Under the pieces are notes generated by a model. The model worked only from the letters and a program-made list of their open reading frames with translations, was not told the DNA's origin and did not search any database. From Paractinoplanes ferrugineus (GTDB lineage Bacteria > Actinomycetota > Actinomycetes > Mycobacteriales > Micromonosporaceae), in assembly GCF_016862195.1 (NCBI RefSeq), contig NZ_BOMM01000068.1, positions 1-38,925 on the forward strand: a DNA stretch of 38,925 bases, given 5' to 3'. Position numbers and translations under genes: made by a program. Position 1 is the first letter of the stretch. Each line of letters begins with the position of its first letter. This document shows positions 15,673-24,069 of this stretch, piece after piece.

Positions 15673-16901
15673 CAGCCGAACACCTTCCGGACCTCGTCGA
15701 GGCCCCGCGCGAGCGCGTCGATCTCGTCAGTCGTCGTGTAGATGTAGAAGGACGCCCGCGTCATGGCCGGCACGCCGAAGCGCGCACAGGTCGGTTTGGC
15801 GCAGTGGTGCCCGACCCGCACCTCGACCCCGAGGGCGTCCAGGACCTGCCCCACGTCGTGCGGGTGCACCCCGTCGACCGCGAAGGACAGCGTCCCGCCT
15901 CGCCCTTCGGGCGTCGCCGGGCCGAAGACACGCACGCCCGGCACATCACTCAAGGTCTTCAGCGCGTACGCGGTGATGTCCTGCTCATGCTGGTGGATCT
16001 CGGCCATGCCCAGTTCGTTGAGGTAGTCGACGGCCGCGCCGAGTCCGATCGCCTCGGCGATCGGCGGGGTGCCGGCCTCGAACCGGGCCGGCGGGGCGGC
16101 GTAGGTGGTGCCGCCCATCGTGACCGTCTCGATCATCGAACCGCCGCCGAGGAACGGGGGCATCTTCGCGAGCAGCTCGAAGCGGCCCCAGAGCACCCCG
16201 ATGCCGGTGGGCCCGAGCATCTTGTGCCCGGTGAACGCGATGAAGTCCACGCCGAGCCCGCGCACGTCGACCGGCAGGTGCGGAACCGACTGCGAGCAGT
16301 CGAGGGCGACGAGCGCGCCGACCTCGCGGGCCCGCGCGACGATCCCGGACACGTCGTTGATCGTGCCGAGGGTGTTGGACATGTGCACGACCGACACCAG
16401 CCTGGTGCGCTCGTTGACCAGACCCGGCAGGTCGGACAGGTCGAGCCGGCCGTCGTCGGTGATGCCGAACCAGCGCAACGTCGCGCCGGTGCGCTCACAC
16501 AGCAGCTGCCACGGCACGATGTTGGAGTGGTGCTCCATCTCGGAGATCACGATCTCGTCGCCGGGCTTGAGCGCCAGCATCTGCCCGGCCGAGTGGGCGA
16601 TCAGGTTGAGCGCCTCGGTCGAGTTCTTGGTGAAGACGATCTCGTCGGGGGTGCCGGCGTTCACGAAGGCCGCGATCTTGGCGCGGGCCTCCTCGTACGC
16701 CGTCGTGGCCTCGGTGCCGAGCGTGTGCACGGAGCGGGACACGTTGCCGTTGTGCCGCTCGTGGTGCACGCGCATGGCGTCGAGCACCCGGCGCGGTTTC
16801 TGCGAGGTGTTCGCACTGTCCAGATAGACCAGCGGGTGGCCGTTGACCTCCCGCTCGAAGATCGGGAAGTCGGCTCGGACCCGGGCCACGTCGAACGTCA
16901 T
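15672..16901 (-). CDS. sufS: Cysteine desulfurase SufS
   Basis: A 409-residue PLP-dependent group II cysteine desulfurase, which removes sulfur from cysteine as an enzyme-bound persulfide. The PLP lysine is K227 in FTGHKMLGPTG, the catalytic cysteine is C367 in GHHCAKPTC, and the PLP-stacking region EMEHHSNIVPW is clear. Length and motifs match SufS/CsdA rather than IscS. It sits between sufC and sufU, 21 nt after sufC, and ends within the start of sufU, so coupled expression with its sulfur acceptor is expected. The ATG at 16901 follows AGAAGAACG, a modest ribosome site. Confidence 0.96.
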   Translation of the reverse strand: MTFDVARVRADFPIFEREVNGHPLVYLDSANTSQKPRRVLDAMRVHHERHNGNVSRSVHTLGTEATTAYEEARAKIAAFVNAGTPDEIVFTKNSTEALNLIAHSAGQMLALKPGDEIVISEMEHHSNIVPWQLLCERTGATLRWFGITDDGRLDLSDLPGLVNERTRLVSVVHMSNTLGTINDVSGIVARAREVGALVALDCSQSVPHLPVDVRGLGVDFIAFTGHKMLGPTGIGVLWGRFELLAKMPPFLGGGSMIETVTMGGTTYAAPPARFEAGTPPIAEAIGLGAAVDYLNELGMAEIHQHEQDITAYALKTLSDVPGVRVFGPATPEGRGGTLSFAVDGVHPHDVGQVLDALGVEVRVGHHCAKPTCARFGVPAMTRASFYIYTTTDEIDALARGLDEVRKVFG

Positions 16902-16922
16902 CGTTCTTCTCCCAGTCGACTA

Positions 16923-17684
16923 TCAGGCGCGCGCGGCCACGTAACGCTCGTAGCCCTCGGCTTCCAACTGCTCGGCCAGCTCCGGGCCGCCCTCCTGGAC
17001 GATCTTGCCGGCGACGAAGACGTGCACGAAGTCCGGCTTGATGTAGCGCAGGATGCGGGTGTAGTGGGTGATCAGCAGCAGGCCGGTCTCGCCGGTCTCG
17101 CGGACCCGGTTGACACCCTCGCTGACGATCCGCAGCGCGTCGATGTCGAGGCCGGAGTCGGTCTCGTCGAGGATCGCGACCTTCGGCTTGAGCAGTTCGA
17201 GCTGCATGATCTCGTGCCGCTTCTTCTCCCCGCCGGAGAAGCCCTCGTTGACGTTGCGCTGGGCGAACGCCGGGTCCATCTGCAGCTTCTCCATGGCACC
17301 GCGCAGCTCGCCGGCCCAGGTGCGCAGCTTCGGCGCCTCGCCGTCGATGGCCGTCTTGGCGGTGCGCAGGAAGTTGGCCACCGACACGCCGGGAACCTCG
17401 ACCGGGTACTGCATGGCCAGGAACAGGCCGGCGCGGGCGCGCTCGTCCACGGTCATGGCGAGGACGTCCTGGCCGTCCAGGGTCACCGAACCGCCGGTGA
17501 TCTCGTACTTCGGGTGACCGGCGATGGAATAGGCGAGGGTCGACTTGCCGGAGCCGTTCGGCCCCATGATCGCGTGGGTCTCGCCCGCCTTCACGGTGAG
17601 GTCGACCCCGGCCAGGATCGGCTTCAAGTCGCCCTCGGGCAGCTTCACCGACACCTGCAGGTCGCGGATCTCCAGGGTGCTCAC
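16923..17684 (-). CDS. sufC: Fe-S assembly ATPase SufC
   Basis: A 253-residue cytosolic ABC ATPase that works with SufB and SufD in the SufBCD scaffold. Walker A is GPNGSGKS (41-48, K47), the signature is FSGGEKKR (149-156), and Walker B is ILDETDSGLD (171-180), the DETDSGLD form being diagnostic for SufC. The GTG at 17684 overlaps the TGA of the Rieske gene as GTGA. No ribosome site is obvious beyond the coupling. Confidence 0.96.
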   Translation of the reverse strand: MSTLEIRDLQVSVKLPEGDLKPILAGVDLTVKAGETHAIMGPNGSGKSTLAYSIAGHPKYEITGGSVTLDGQDVLAMTVDERARAGLFLAMQYPVEVPGVSVANFLRTAKTAIDGEAPKLRTWAGELRGAMEKLQMDPAFAQRNVNEGFSGGEKKRHEIMQLELLKPKVAILDETDSGLDIDALRIVSEGVNRVRETGETGLLLITHYTRILRYIKPDFVHVFVAGKIVQEGGPELAEQLEAEGYERYVAARA

Positions 17685-18013
17685 GGCATTACTCCATTAC
17701 TCGGCTCGGTCGAAACGTAGATGTCGCCGTCGCGGATCTCGACGGGGAAGGTCGCCACCGGCTCGGTGGCGGGAAGGCCGGACGGCACGCCGGTGCGCAG
17801 GTCGAAACGGGACCCGTGCAGCCAGCACTCGAGCGTGCACCCGTCCACCTCGCCCTCGCTCAGGGCCACCGCGGCGTGACTGCACTCATCGCGTACGGCA
17901 TAGAAGTTGCCGTCGTCGGCATGGACCACCGCGATCTCGACGTCGTCGAGCTCCACCTGGATCGCGGTGCCCTTGGCGACGTCGGACACCGGGCCGACGA
18001 GCGTGAAGCTCAC
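17681..18013 (-). CDS. Rieske [2Fe-2S] ferredoxin-like protein of the suf operon
   Basis: A 110-residue Rieske-type protein (non-heme iron oxygenase ferredoxin subunit type). The cluster ligands are C44 and H46 in CSH and C63 and H66 in CWLH, the classic C-x-H...C-x2-H arrangement. A Rieske protein between sufD and sufC is common in actinobacterial suf operons; it may pass electrons during cluster assembly or simply be an Fe-S client, and its role is not established to my knowledge. The GTG at 18013 overlaps the sufD TGA as GTGA and its own TGA overlaps the sufC GTG, so it is coupled on both sides. A longer in-frame reading into sufD was rejected. Confidence 0.93.
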   Translation of the reverse strand: MSFTLVGPVSDVAKGTAIQVELDDVEIAVVHADDGNFYAVRDECSHAAVALSEGEVDGCTLECWLHGSRFDLRTGVPSGLPATEPVATFPVEIRDGDIYVSTEPSNGVMP

Positions 18014-19155
18014 GACGCGTACTCCGCCAGCCGGGCCTCGATCGCGTCGCCCAGCCGCTCGCGCAGCTCCTCGACCGGGATCTTGTTGACCAGCTCGGCG
18101 AAGAAGCCCCGGACGACCAGCTTGCGGGCCTCCCCTTCGGGGATGCCGCGGGCCATCAGATAGAACAACTGCTCGTCGTCGAAGCGGCCGGTCGCGCTCG
18201 CGTGCCCGGCGCCGGCGACCTCGCCGGTCTCGATCTCCAGATTGGGTACGGAGTGAGCGATGGCGCCGTCGGTGAGGATCAGGTTCCGGTTGATCTCGTA
18301 CGTGTCGGTGCCGGTCGCCGTCGCCCGGATCAGCACGTCCCCGACCCAGACGGACTTCGCCGACGCGCCCTGCAGCGCCCCGCGGTAACCGACGTAGCTG
18401 CGGCAGTCGGGGACGCTGTGGTCGACCAGCTGGCGGTGCTCGAAGTGCTGACCGGCGTCGGCGAAGTAGAGGCCCCACAGCTCGGCGTCGCCGCCCCGGC
18501 CGGTGTATTCCACCGAGGTGAACTGGCGGACCAGGTCTCCGCCGAGGGCGACCTGCACGTGCTGCACCCGGGAGTCCTTGCCGACCTGCAGCTTGATGTG
18601 CTGGGCCTGCACCGCGCCGGCGTCCCACTCGGCCAGGGTGACGAACGTCAGTTGCGCGCTGTCGGCGGTGACGACCTCGATGTTGTCGGCGAGCGACGCC
18701 GTACCGGTCTGCTCCAGAATGACGGTCACCTTGGCGAACGCGCCGACCTTGACCACGGTCCGGGCCGCGGCGGCGTCGCCGCCCTTACCCACCACGCGGA
18801 TCACGACCGCCTCGGCGAGCTCGGTCTCCGGCGCCACCTCGACGAGCGTGACGCCGTCGGCCGAGCCGTAGGCGAGCGCGCTGATCCGGTCGAACGGAAC
18901 GAGCACCGGCCCGGCGCCGTCCACATCGGACGCGGCCACGTGCGACACCGTGACGCCGGCCGGCAGTTCACCGTGCTCGACAGCCGGCGCCACCCCGGTC
19001 AGCTTCGTGGCCGACACCAGGTCGCCCAGCCGCTTGAGCGGGGTGAAGCGCCACTCCTCCTCCAGGCCGTTCACGGCCGGGAAGTCGGCGACGTCGAAGG
19101 AGCGCAGCACCTGCGACTTGGTGCTGGGCGGAGGAGCAATTGCCTCGGTAGTCAT
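18010..19155 (-). CDS. sufD: Fe-S assembly protein SufD
   Basis: A 381-residue SufB/SufD-fold protein with the family's long right-handed beta-helix and C-terminal helices. It starts MTTEAIAPPPSTKSQVLRSF and shows EEEWRFTPLKRL near residue 32-43 and, toward the C-terminus, HSVPNLEIETGEVAGAGHAS and RGIPEGEARKLVVRGFFAEL, hallmarks of SufD. With SufB and SufC it forms the scaffold on which clusters are built; SufD is needed for iron acquisition. ATG 19155 has AGGAAGAG immediately upstream. It follows sufB by 51 nt, the widest gap inside the operon. Confidence 0.95.
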   Translation of the reverse strand: MTTEAIAPPPSTKSQVLRSFDVADFPAVNGLEEEWRFTPLKRLGDLVSATKLTGVAPAVEHGELPAGVTVSHVAASDVDGAGPVLVPFDRISALAYGSADGVTLVEVAPETELAEAVVIRVVGKGGDAAAARTVVKVGAFAKVTVILEQTGTASLADNIEVVTADSAQLTFVTLAEWDAGAVQAQHIKLQVGKDSRVQHVQVALGGDLVRQFTSVEYTGRGGDAELWGLYFADAGQHFEHRQLVDHSVPDCRSYVGYRGALQGASAKSVWVGDVLIRATATGTDTYEINRNLILTDGAIAHSVPNLEIETGEVAGAGHASATGRFDDEQLFYLMARGIPEGEARKLVVRGFFAELVNKIPVEELRERLGDAIEARLAEYAS

Positions 19156-19206
19156 CTCTTCCTTCGTATTTCCGGCCTGACCATGGGACGCGCGGCGCGA
19201 TGGGCG

Positions 19207-20628
19207 CTAGCCCACGGCCCCTTCCATCTGCAGCTCGATAAGGCGGTTCAGTTCCAGGGCGTACTCCATCGGCAGTTCCTTGGCGATCGGCTCGATGAAG
19301 CCACGCACGATCATCGCCATCGCCTCGTCCTCGGTGAGACCGCGGCTCATCAGGTAGAAGAGCTGGTCCTCGGAGACCTTGGAAACGGTCGCCTCGTGCC
19401 CCATCGACACGTCATCCTCGCGAATGTCGACGTAAGGGTAGGTGTCGGACCGGGAGATGGTGTCGACCAGAAGCGCGTCGCACTTGACCGTGCTCTTCGA
19501 GTGCGAAGAACCCTCCAGGACCTGGACGAGACCCCGGTACGAGGTACGGCCGCCGCCGCGCGCGATCGACTTGGACACGATCGTCGACGACGTGTGCGGA
19601 GCGGCGTGCACCATCTTGGCGCCGGCGTCCTGGTGCTGGCCCTCACCGGCCATCGCCACACTCAGGACCTCGCCCTTGGCGTGCGGGCCGGTCATGTAGA
19701 CGGCCGGGTACTTCATCGTCACCTTGGAGCCGATGTTGCCGTCGATCCACTCCATGGTCGCGCCCTCTTCGCAGACGGCGCGCTTGGTGACCAGGTTGTA
19801 GACGTTGTTCGACCAGTTCTGGATGGTCGTGTACCGGCAGCGGGCGTTCTTCTTCACGATGATCTCGACGACCGCCGAGTGCAGCGAGTCCGACGAGTAG
19901 ATCGGCGCGGTGCAGCCCTCGACGTAGTGCACGTACGCACCCTCGTCCACGATGATCAGGGTCCGCTCGAACTGGCCCATGTTCTCCGTGTTGATCCGGA
20001 AGTAGGCCTGCAGCGGGATGTCGACCTTCACGTTCTTGGGCACGTAGATGAACGAGCCGCCCGACCACACGCTGGTGTTGAGCGCGGCGAACTTGTTGTC
20101 GCCGACCGGGATCACGGTGCCGAAGTACTCCTGGAAGATCTCCGGGTGCTCCTTGAGGGCCGTGTCGGTGTCGAGGAAGAGGACGCCCTGCTCCTCGAGG
20201 TCCTCACGGATCTTGTGGTAGACGACCTCGGACTCGTACTGAGCCGCGACGCCGGAGACGAGGCGCTGCTTCTCCGCCTCGGGGATGCCCAGCTTGTCGT
20301 ACGTGTTCTTGATGTCGGCCGGCAGGTCGTCCCAGGAGGCCGCCTGCTTCTCGGTCGAGCGCACGAAGTACTTGATGTTCTGGAAGTCGATCCCGGTGAG
20401 GTCGGCACCCCACGACGGCATCGGCTTGCGGTCGAACAGGCGCAGGCCCTTGAGCCGCAGGTCGAGCATCCACTGCGGTTCGCTCTTCAACGCGGAGATG
20501 TTGCGCACCACGGCCTCGGACAGGCCGCGCTGGGCGATCGCCCCGGCGGTGTCGGCGTCGGCCCAGCCGTACTCGTACTTGCCCAGGGCGGCGAGGTGCT
20601 CTTCCTGAGTGACGATCTGGTCGGTCAT
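19207..20628 (-). CDS. sufB: Fe-S cluster scaffold protein SufB
   Basis: A 473-residue SufB. It starts MTDQIVTQEEHLAALGKYEYGWAD and contains the family cores NTSVWSGGSFIYVPKNV, YVHYVEGCTAPIYSSDSLHS and RGLTEDEAMAMIVRGFIEPI. SufB accepts sulfur and holds the nascent cluster with SufC and SufD. No intein or insertion is present, in contrast with mycobacterial SufB. The ATG at 20628 has TAGGACAG upstream and lies 8 nt after the sufR stop. An in-frame extension to 20961 lies inside sufR and was rejected. Confidence 0.96.
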   Translation of the reverse strand: MTDQIVTQEEHLAALGKYEYGWADADTAGAIAQRGLSEAVVRNISALKSEPQWMLDLRLKGLRLFDRKPMPSWGADLTGIDFQNIKYFVRSTEKQAASWDDLPADIKNTYDKLGIPEAEKQRLVSGVAAQYESEVVYHKIREDLEEQGVLFLDTDTALKEHPEIFQEYFGTVIPVGDNKFAALNTSVWSGGSFIYVPKNVKVDIPLQAYFRINTENMGQFERTLIIVDEGAYVHYVEGCTAPIYSSDSLHSAVVEIIVKKNARCRYTTIQNWSNNVYNLVTKRAVCEEGATMEWIDGNIGSKVTMKYPAVYMTGPHAKGEVLSVAMAGEGQHQDAGAKMVHAAPHTSSTIVSKSIARGGGRTSYRGLVQVLEGSSHSKSTVKCDALLVDTISRSDTYPYVDIREDDVSMGHEATVSKVSEDQLFYLMSRGLTEDEAMAMIVRGFIEPIAKELPMEYALELNRLIELQMEGAVG

Positions 20629-20636
20629 ATTCTGTC

Positions 20637-21380
20637 CTAACCGTGGTTTCGATCTTGTGAAGCTTCGATTCGGTGCAGCGGACCGGGGATGTGCGTGGTG
20701 CACACCTCGTCGCCGTGCGCGATGGTGGCGAGACGCTGCACGTGGGTGCCGATGAGCCGCGAGATGACCGCGGTCTCGGCGTCGCACAGCTGGGGGAACT
20801 CCGCGGCCACGTGGGCCACCGGGCAGTGGTGCTGGCACAGCTGCCCGCCGGACGCGATCGTGGAAGCATTGGCAGCGTAACCCTCCGCCGTCAGCACCTC
20901 GGCGAGCGCCTCCGCCCGGGCGATCGGGTCGTCGCCGGCCTCCCGGATCGCCGCCCGGCACCGCTCCTCGAGAGCGGACACCTGCGACGCGGCGAACTCA
21001 CTGACCGCACCCGGCCCGTGCCGCTGGGCGATCCAGCGCAGCGCCGCCATGGCGATGCCGTCGTAGAAGTGCGGGAACGACTCCCGGGCGGCCGCCGTGA
21101 GCACGAACGCCTTGGCCGGCCGACCCCGCCCGCGCGGGCCCTTGTGGCGCACCTCACGGGTCTCCACGAGGTGCTCGCCGAGCATCGCGTCCAGGTGCTT
21201 GCGGATCGCCGCCGGGCTCAGGCCCAGCTCGCCGCCGAGCTCCGCCGCCGTGGCCGCCCCGCGCTCGAGCAACAATTGGGCGACCCGGTCCCGGGTGCGA
21301 CCGTCGGACGCGCTGGCTGCCGCCACCGCACCGCGTTGGGTCAGCATCTCACCGCCCCGGATCAGCACCTCGTTTTTCAC
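20637..21380 (-). CDS. sufR: Fe-S-sensing regulator SufR of the suf operon
   Basis: A 247-residue winged-helix regulator (ArsR/MarR-like) that heads the suf operon. The DNA-binding domain covers about 28-95 (RDRVAQLLLERGAATAAELG, then a wing rich in glycine and arginine, KGPRGRGRPAK). The C-terminal Fe-S-binding cysteines C182, C186 and C199 lie in GGQLCQHHCPVAH and FPQLCDAE, as in SufR, which represses suf when it carries a cluster. The GTG at 21380 is chosen because TAACGT ends 7 nt upstream; ATG 21347 is an alternative, with GGGCGGTGAG before it. Its stop is 8 nt before sufB, so autoregulation of the whole operon is expected. Confidence 0.92.
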   Translation of the reverse strand: MKNEVLIRGGEMLTQRGAVAAASASDGRTRDRVAQLLLERGAATAAELGGELGLSPAAIRKHLDAMLGEHLVETREVRHKGPRGRGRPAKAFVLTAAARESFPHFYDGIAMAALRWIAQRHGPGAVSEFAASQVSALEERCRAAIREAGDDPIARAEALAEVLTAEGYAANASTIASGGQLCQHHCPVAHVAAEFPQLCDAETAVISRLIGTHVQRLATIAHGDEVCTTHIPGPLHRIEASQDRNHG

Positions 21381-21400
21381 TACGCCAACGTTACGTATTT
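21381..21400 (-). promoter_or_regulatory. suf operon promoter and possible SufR operator
   Basis: Read on the minus strand, TAACGT (21393-21388) ends 7 nt before the sufR GTG, a leaderless -10. Inverted TACG/CGTA arms with a 9-nt centre overlap the hexamer and the presumed transcription start. A repressor bound there would block the promoter; that SufR is the protein is inference. Confidence 0.45.
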
Positions 21401-21490
21401 CCGCCGGGCCCTGCAAACCGGCCCCCCGGTGATCCAGGACACCGCCGTGATTCACCCGTGGGTCCCGCGGGCCGCCCCCGCGCCGCTGCG

Positions 21491-21496
21491 TACGAT
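21491..21496 (+). promoter_or_regulatory. -10 hexamer TACGAT, leaderless
   Basis: TACGAT ends 7 nt before GTG 21504. If this hexamer is the promoter, the ATG at 21495 inside it cannot be the start, so the GTG is preferred for the heme A synthase gene. Confidence 0.5.
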
Positions 21497-21503
21497 GCCA
21501 AAG

Positions 21504-22430
21504 GTGAAGGTTCCCGCGCTGCGCCCGATCGCCCTGGCCTCCCTGATCGCCAACGTCGGGCTGATCGTCACCGGTGCGGCGGTCCGGCTCACCGACTCCG
21601 GCCTCGGCTGCCCCACCTGGCCCCGCTGCACCGACGGCTCCTACACGACCACGAGCGCGATGGGCGTGCACGGCGTCATCGAATTCGGCAACCGGCTGCT
21701 GACCTTCGTGCTCGGCGCGATCGCGCTCGCCTGCCTCGTCGTCGCCCTGCTCGACCGACCCCGCCGGCGCCGCCAGGTCCGGCTGAGCGCGGCGGTCCTG
21801 CTCGGCATCCCCGGTCAGGGCGTGGTCGGTGGCATCACCGTGCTCACCCACCTCAACCCGTGGGTGGTCGGCCTGCACTTCCTGCTCTCGATGGCCCTGA
21901 TAGTCGCCGCCTACTTCCTGTGGCGATCGACGTACGAGGGGGATGGCACCCCCATCCCCCTGGTGGCGCCCCCGCTGCGCCACTTGACCGCCCTGACCGT
22001 CCTCGCCAGTGCGGCCGTCATCGTCCTCGGCGTGGTCGTCACCGGCAGCGGCCCGCACTCCGGCGACAACGGCGCCAAACGCAACGGCCTCGACCCCGCG
22101 TCCATCTCGCAGGCCCACGCCGACGCCGTGTTCCTGCTCATCGGCTTGACGATCGCCCTGTGGTTCGCCTTGCGCGCCGTCGGCGCCCGCACCCCGGCCC
22201 GAGCCGCCCGCACCCTGTTCGTCGTCGAGATGGCGCAGGGCCTGATCGGCTTCGTCCAGTACTTCACCCACCTGCCGGTGGCCCTGGTCGCCGCCCACAT
22301 GCTCGGCTCCGCCCTGGTCTGGACCGCGACCCTGAGCGTCCTGTGGTCGATCCGCGAGCGCCCGGCGCACCCGCAGCCGGCCGTGCCGGAACCCGCCGCG
22401 GTCGTCCAGCAGCCGGTCCCCGCCTCCTGA
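21504..22430 (+). CDS. ctaA: Heme A synthase (COX15/CtaA family)
   Basis: A 308-residue integral membrane protein that oxidises the C8 methyl of heme O to form heme A for the aa3-type cytochrome oxidase. The MKVPALRPIALASLIANVGL N-terminus runs into helix 1, and the cysteine pair GCPTWPRC (C36, C42) lies in the first extracytoplasmic loop. Conserved helix histidines are H56 (MGVHGVIEFGNR) and those in GLHFLLSMAL, SQAHADAVF and AAHMLGSA. About eight helices are present, followed by a Pro/Ala-rich cytosolic tail. Start GTG 21504 is preferred over ATG 21495 because of the -10 spacing. It is divergent from sufR, sharing a 123-nt intergenic region. Heme O comes from CtaB, encoded about 4.8 kb away. 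Confidence 0.92.
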   Translation: MKVPALRPIALASLIANVGLIVTGAAVRLTDSGLGCPTWPRCTDGSYTTTSAMGVHGVIEFGNRLLTFVLGAIALACLVVALLDRPRRRRQVRLSAAVLLGIPGQGVVGGITVLTHLNPWVVGLHFLLSMALIVAAYFLWRSTYEGDGTPIPLVAPPLRHLTALTVLASAAVIVLGVVVTGSGPHSGDNGAKRNGLDPASISQAHADAVFLLIGLTIALWFALRAVGARTPARAARTLFVVEMAQGLIGFVQYFTHLPVALVAAHMLGSALVWTATLSVLWSIRERPAHPQPAVPEPAAVVQQPVPAS

Positions 22431-22438
22431 CCTCCCCT

Positions 22439-22463
22439 GACCCCACCCGCGTCCGGGTGGGTC
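22439..22463. terminator. Bidirectional hairpin terminator
   Basis: A 10-bp stem (GACCCCACCCG at 22439-22449 with CGGGTGGGTC at 22454-22463, one bulged C, CGTC loop) lies between the convergent ctaA and glycosidase-like genes. It can end transcripts from either side and has no T-run. Confidence 0.7.
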
Positions 22464-22470
22464 GCAGTCC

Positions 22471-23424
22471 TCACGCGTCCCGAACGGCCCGCCGGTAGAA
22501 CTCGAACGACGGCTTCCGGGCGTACTCGTCAGTGACCAGACCGAACGCACCCAGCGCCTCCCCGCTCGCGGTGTCCGCGTCGCGGAGGCCGAAGAGTTCG
22601 TAGACCGTGACGTTCAACGCGGCCGCCTGTTCCCGCACGACGGACAGCATCGTCGCGAGCGAAGCCACCTGGTCCCGGCCGGGCAGGCTGGGTGAGCCGG
22701 TCTCGCAGACATGGATCGGCACGCCGGCCGGGATCCCCGCCGTTGCCAGGCTGTGCTCGCGCAGGTGCCGCAGCGCGTGCTCGGTCATCGCGCGCAGCAT
22801 CTCGACCGGCACCGGCGTTCCGAACGCGTCGGGATAGAGGCCCAGCCCCACGTAGTCGACCGCCGACAGGTCGGCCTCGGCCAGCCTTTCCCAGAACGCG
22901 TCGTCCCCGCCGAGCCACTCGGCCGGCTCCGCCACCGAGAACCCGACCCGGACCGGCGCGTGCCCGGCGGCGTCCAGCGCGCGGCGGGCATGGGGGATCC
23001 CCTCGGTCAGGGCCTCCACGACTCCCGGCGAGCTGCCGTCGAGGTACGGGATCGGGACGTTCCCCTCGAGCGTGACCTGCAGGTATCGCGTGATCCCGGC
23101 GTACCGCTCCACCACCCGGTCGAGAAAGGCGAGCCAGCCCGCCAGATCCGCCTCCGCCGGCAGATAGCTGACCACCAGGTCGAGCTCGCGGCCGCCACTG
23201 ACGTACCAGTCGTCGGGCATGGGCAGCCGCTGCAGCTCCCCCGCCACGCCGAGCGACATCACCACGGCCGGGTCGGGGTCGGCACCGAGGAAATGCACAT
23301 ATTCCCGGACCACGAACGGCCGGCCCGCGCCGAGCTCGTCGACCAGCTTGCCGACCTGGCGCGGATCCAGCTCCCGCGAGCACACGAGACCGGCCCGGCC
23401 CCCCGCGTAGACCCCGTACTTCAT
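22471..23424 (-). CDS. TIM-barrel glycoside hydrolase-like protein
   Basis: A 317-residue cytosolic protein, without signal peptide, that looks like a (beta/alpha)8 barrel of the GH-A clan type. Two glutamates sit where the acid/base and nucleophile of such enzymes are expected: E120 in VTLEGNVPIP and E241 in HVCETGSPSLPG, about 120 residues apart. VDYVGLGLYPDAFG is the sort of strand-end seen in galactanase-like and related families. I cannot name the family or substrate. ATG 23424 has GGGGAGAG upstream; an extension to 23451 is less likely. The gene follows the PadR-family gene by 55 nt on the same strand, so it probably forms the regulated target of that regulator. It ends at a terminator hairpin. 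Confidence 0.6.
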   Translation of the reverse strand: MKYGVYAGGRAGLVCSRELDPRQVGKLVDELGAGRPFVVREYVHFLGADPDPAVVMSLGVAGELQRLPMPDDWYVSGGRELDLVVSYLPAEADLAGWLAFLDRVVERYAGITRYLQVTLEGNVPIPYLDGSSPGVVEALTEGIPHARRALDAAGHAPVRVGFSVAEPAEWLGGDDAFWERLAEADLSAVDYVGLGLYPDAFGTPVPVEMLRAMTEHALRHLREHSLATAGIPAGVPIHVCETGSPSLPGRDQVASLATMLSVVREQAAALNVTVYELFGLRDADTASGEALGAFGLVTDEYARKPSFEFYRRAVRDA

Positions 23425-23479
23425 GTCACTCTCCCCTGATCGCACCGGCACCGTCCGGTCTTCCTGAGGCCGCCGCAGA

Positions 23480-24040
23480 TCACTGACGGGCCTGTCCCGG
23501 CCAGGCGAGGTCTCCGCTTTCGACCCGCGGCACCAGGGTGGAGAGCCAGGTGATCTCGTTGTGCAGGACCGTCCGCCAGTACGCGACCTCGATCATCTGG
23601 ATCTCCGCGAGCTCGGGTGGATCCGGCGGCAGTCGGGTCAGCTCCCGACTCAGTCGCTCGACCCGTTCGGCGAGCACCGCCGCGGCGGTCGCCCGGGGCA
23701 GGATGCCGAGGTAGGCGAGGGCCGTCAGAAACGCCGCCGAAGCAGGGGGCCCCTCCCCCAACCCCTCCCCCACCCGGTTCCGGAACAGCTCCAGCCCGGC
23801 GGCGGTCAGCTCGTAGACCGTCCGGGCAGGGCGACGCCCTGCCCGTTCCGGGTCTCGGGCCCGCACCAGGTCGGCGCCGGCCAGCGACTTCAGCAGAGTC
23901 GTGACACTGCTGCGGGTCCCGGCCAGCAGCGGGTAGCGACCCGCCAGCCGGGCCGCCACGTCGTAGGCGTGCGCCGGCTGCTCGACCAGCAGGCCCAGCA
24001 TCGGCAGAACAAGTGCGTTCCGCGTCGCGTCCAAAGGCAT
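23480..24040 (-). CDS. PadR-family transcriptional regulator
   Basis: A 186-residue PadR-type regulator. The N-terminal winged helix spans about 8-85: VLPMLGLLVEQPAHAYDVAA, RSSVTTLLKSLAGADLVRA and a wing with RPARTVYELTAAG, all PadR landmarks. The C-terminal part (about 95-180) is helical and forms the dimer arm. The ATG at 24040 has TAGGGT ending 7 nt upstream, so a leaderless transcript is likely. A 16-bp near-perfect palindrome lies directly against that hexamer, fitting autorepression. It precedes the glycosidase-like gene by 55 nt, and both are probably one operon. The effector is unknown. Confidence 0.85.
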   Translation of the reverse strand: MPLDATRNALVLPMLGLLVEQPAHAYDVAARLAGRYPLLAGTRSSVTTLLKSLAGADLVRARDPERAGRRPARTVYELTAAGLELFRNRVGEGLGEGPPASAAFLTALAYLGILPRATAAAVLAERVERLSRELTRLPPDPPELAEIQMIEVAYWRTVLHNEITWLSTLVPRVESGDLAWPGQARQ

Positions 24041-24047
24041 GCGGTCG

Positions 24048-24053
24048 ACCCTA
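24048..24053 (-). promoter_or_regulatory. -10 hexamer TAGGGT of the padR-type gene
   Basis: TAGGGT on the minus strand ends 7 nt before ATG 24040, matching the leaderless layout of several other genes in the window. Confidence 0.5.
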
Positions 24054-24069
24054 TAGGCGTATACGTCTA
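24054..24069. promoter_or_regulatory. Palindromic operator candidate for the PadR regulator
   Basis: TAGGCGTATACGTCTA is symmetric at 14 of 16 positions (centre GTATAC) and directly abuts the -10 hexamer. Its placement in the -10/-35 region and its twofold symmetry suit a dimeric repressor such as the adjacent PadR protein. Confidence 0.5.
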
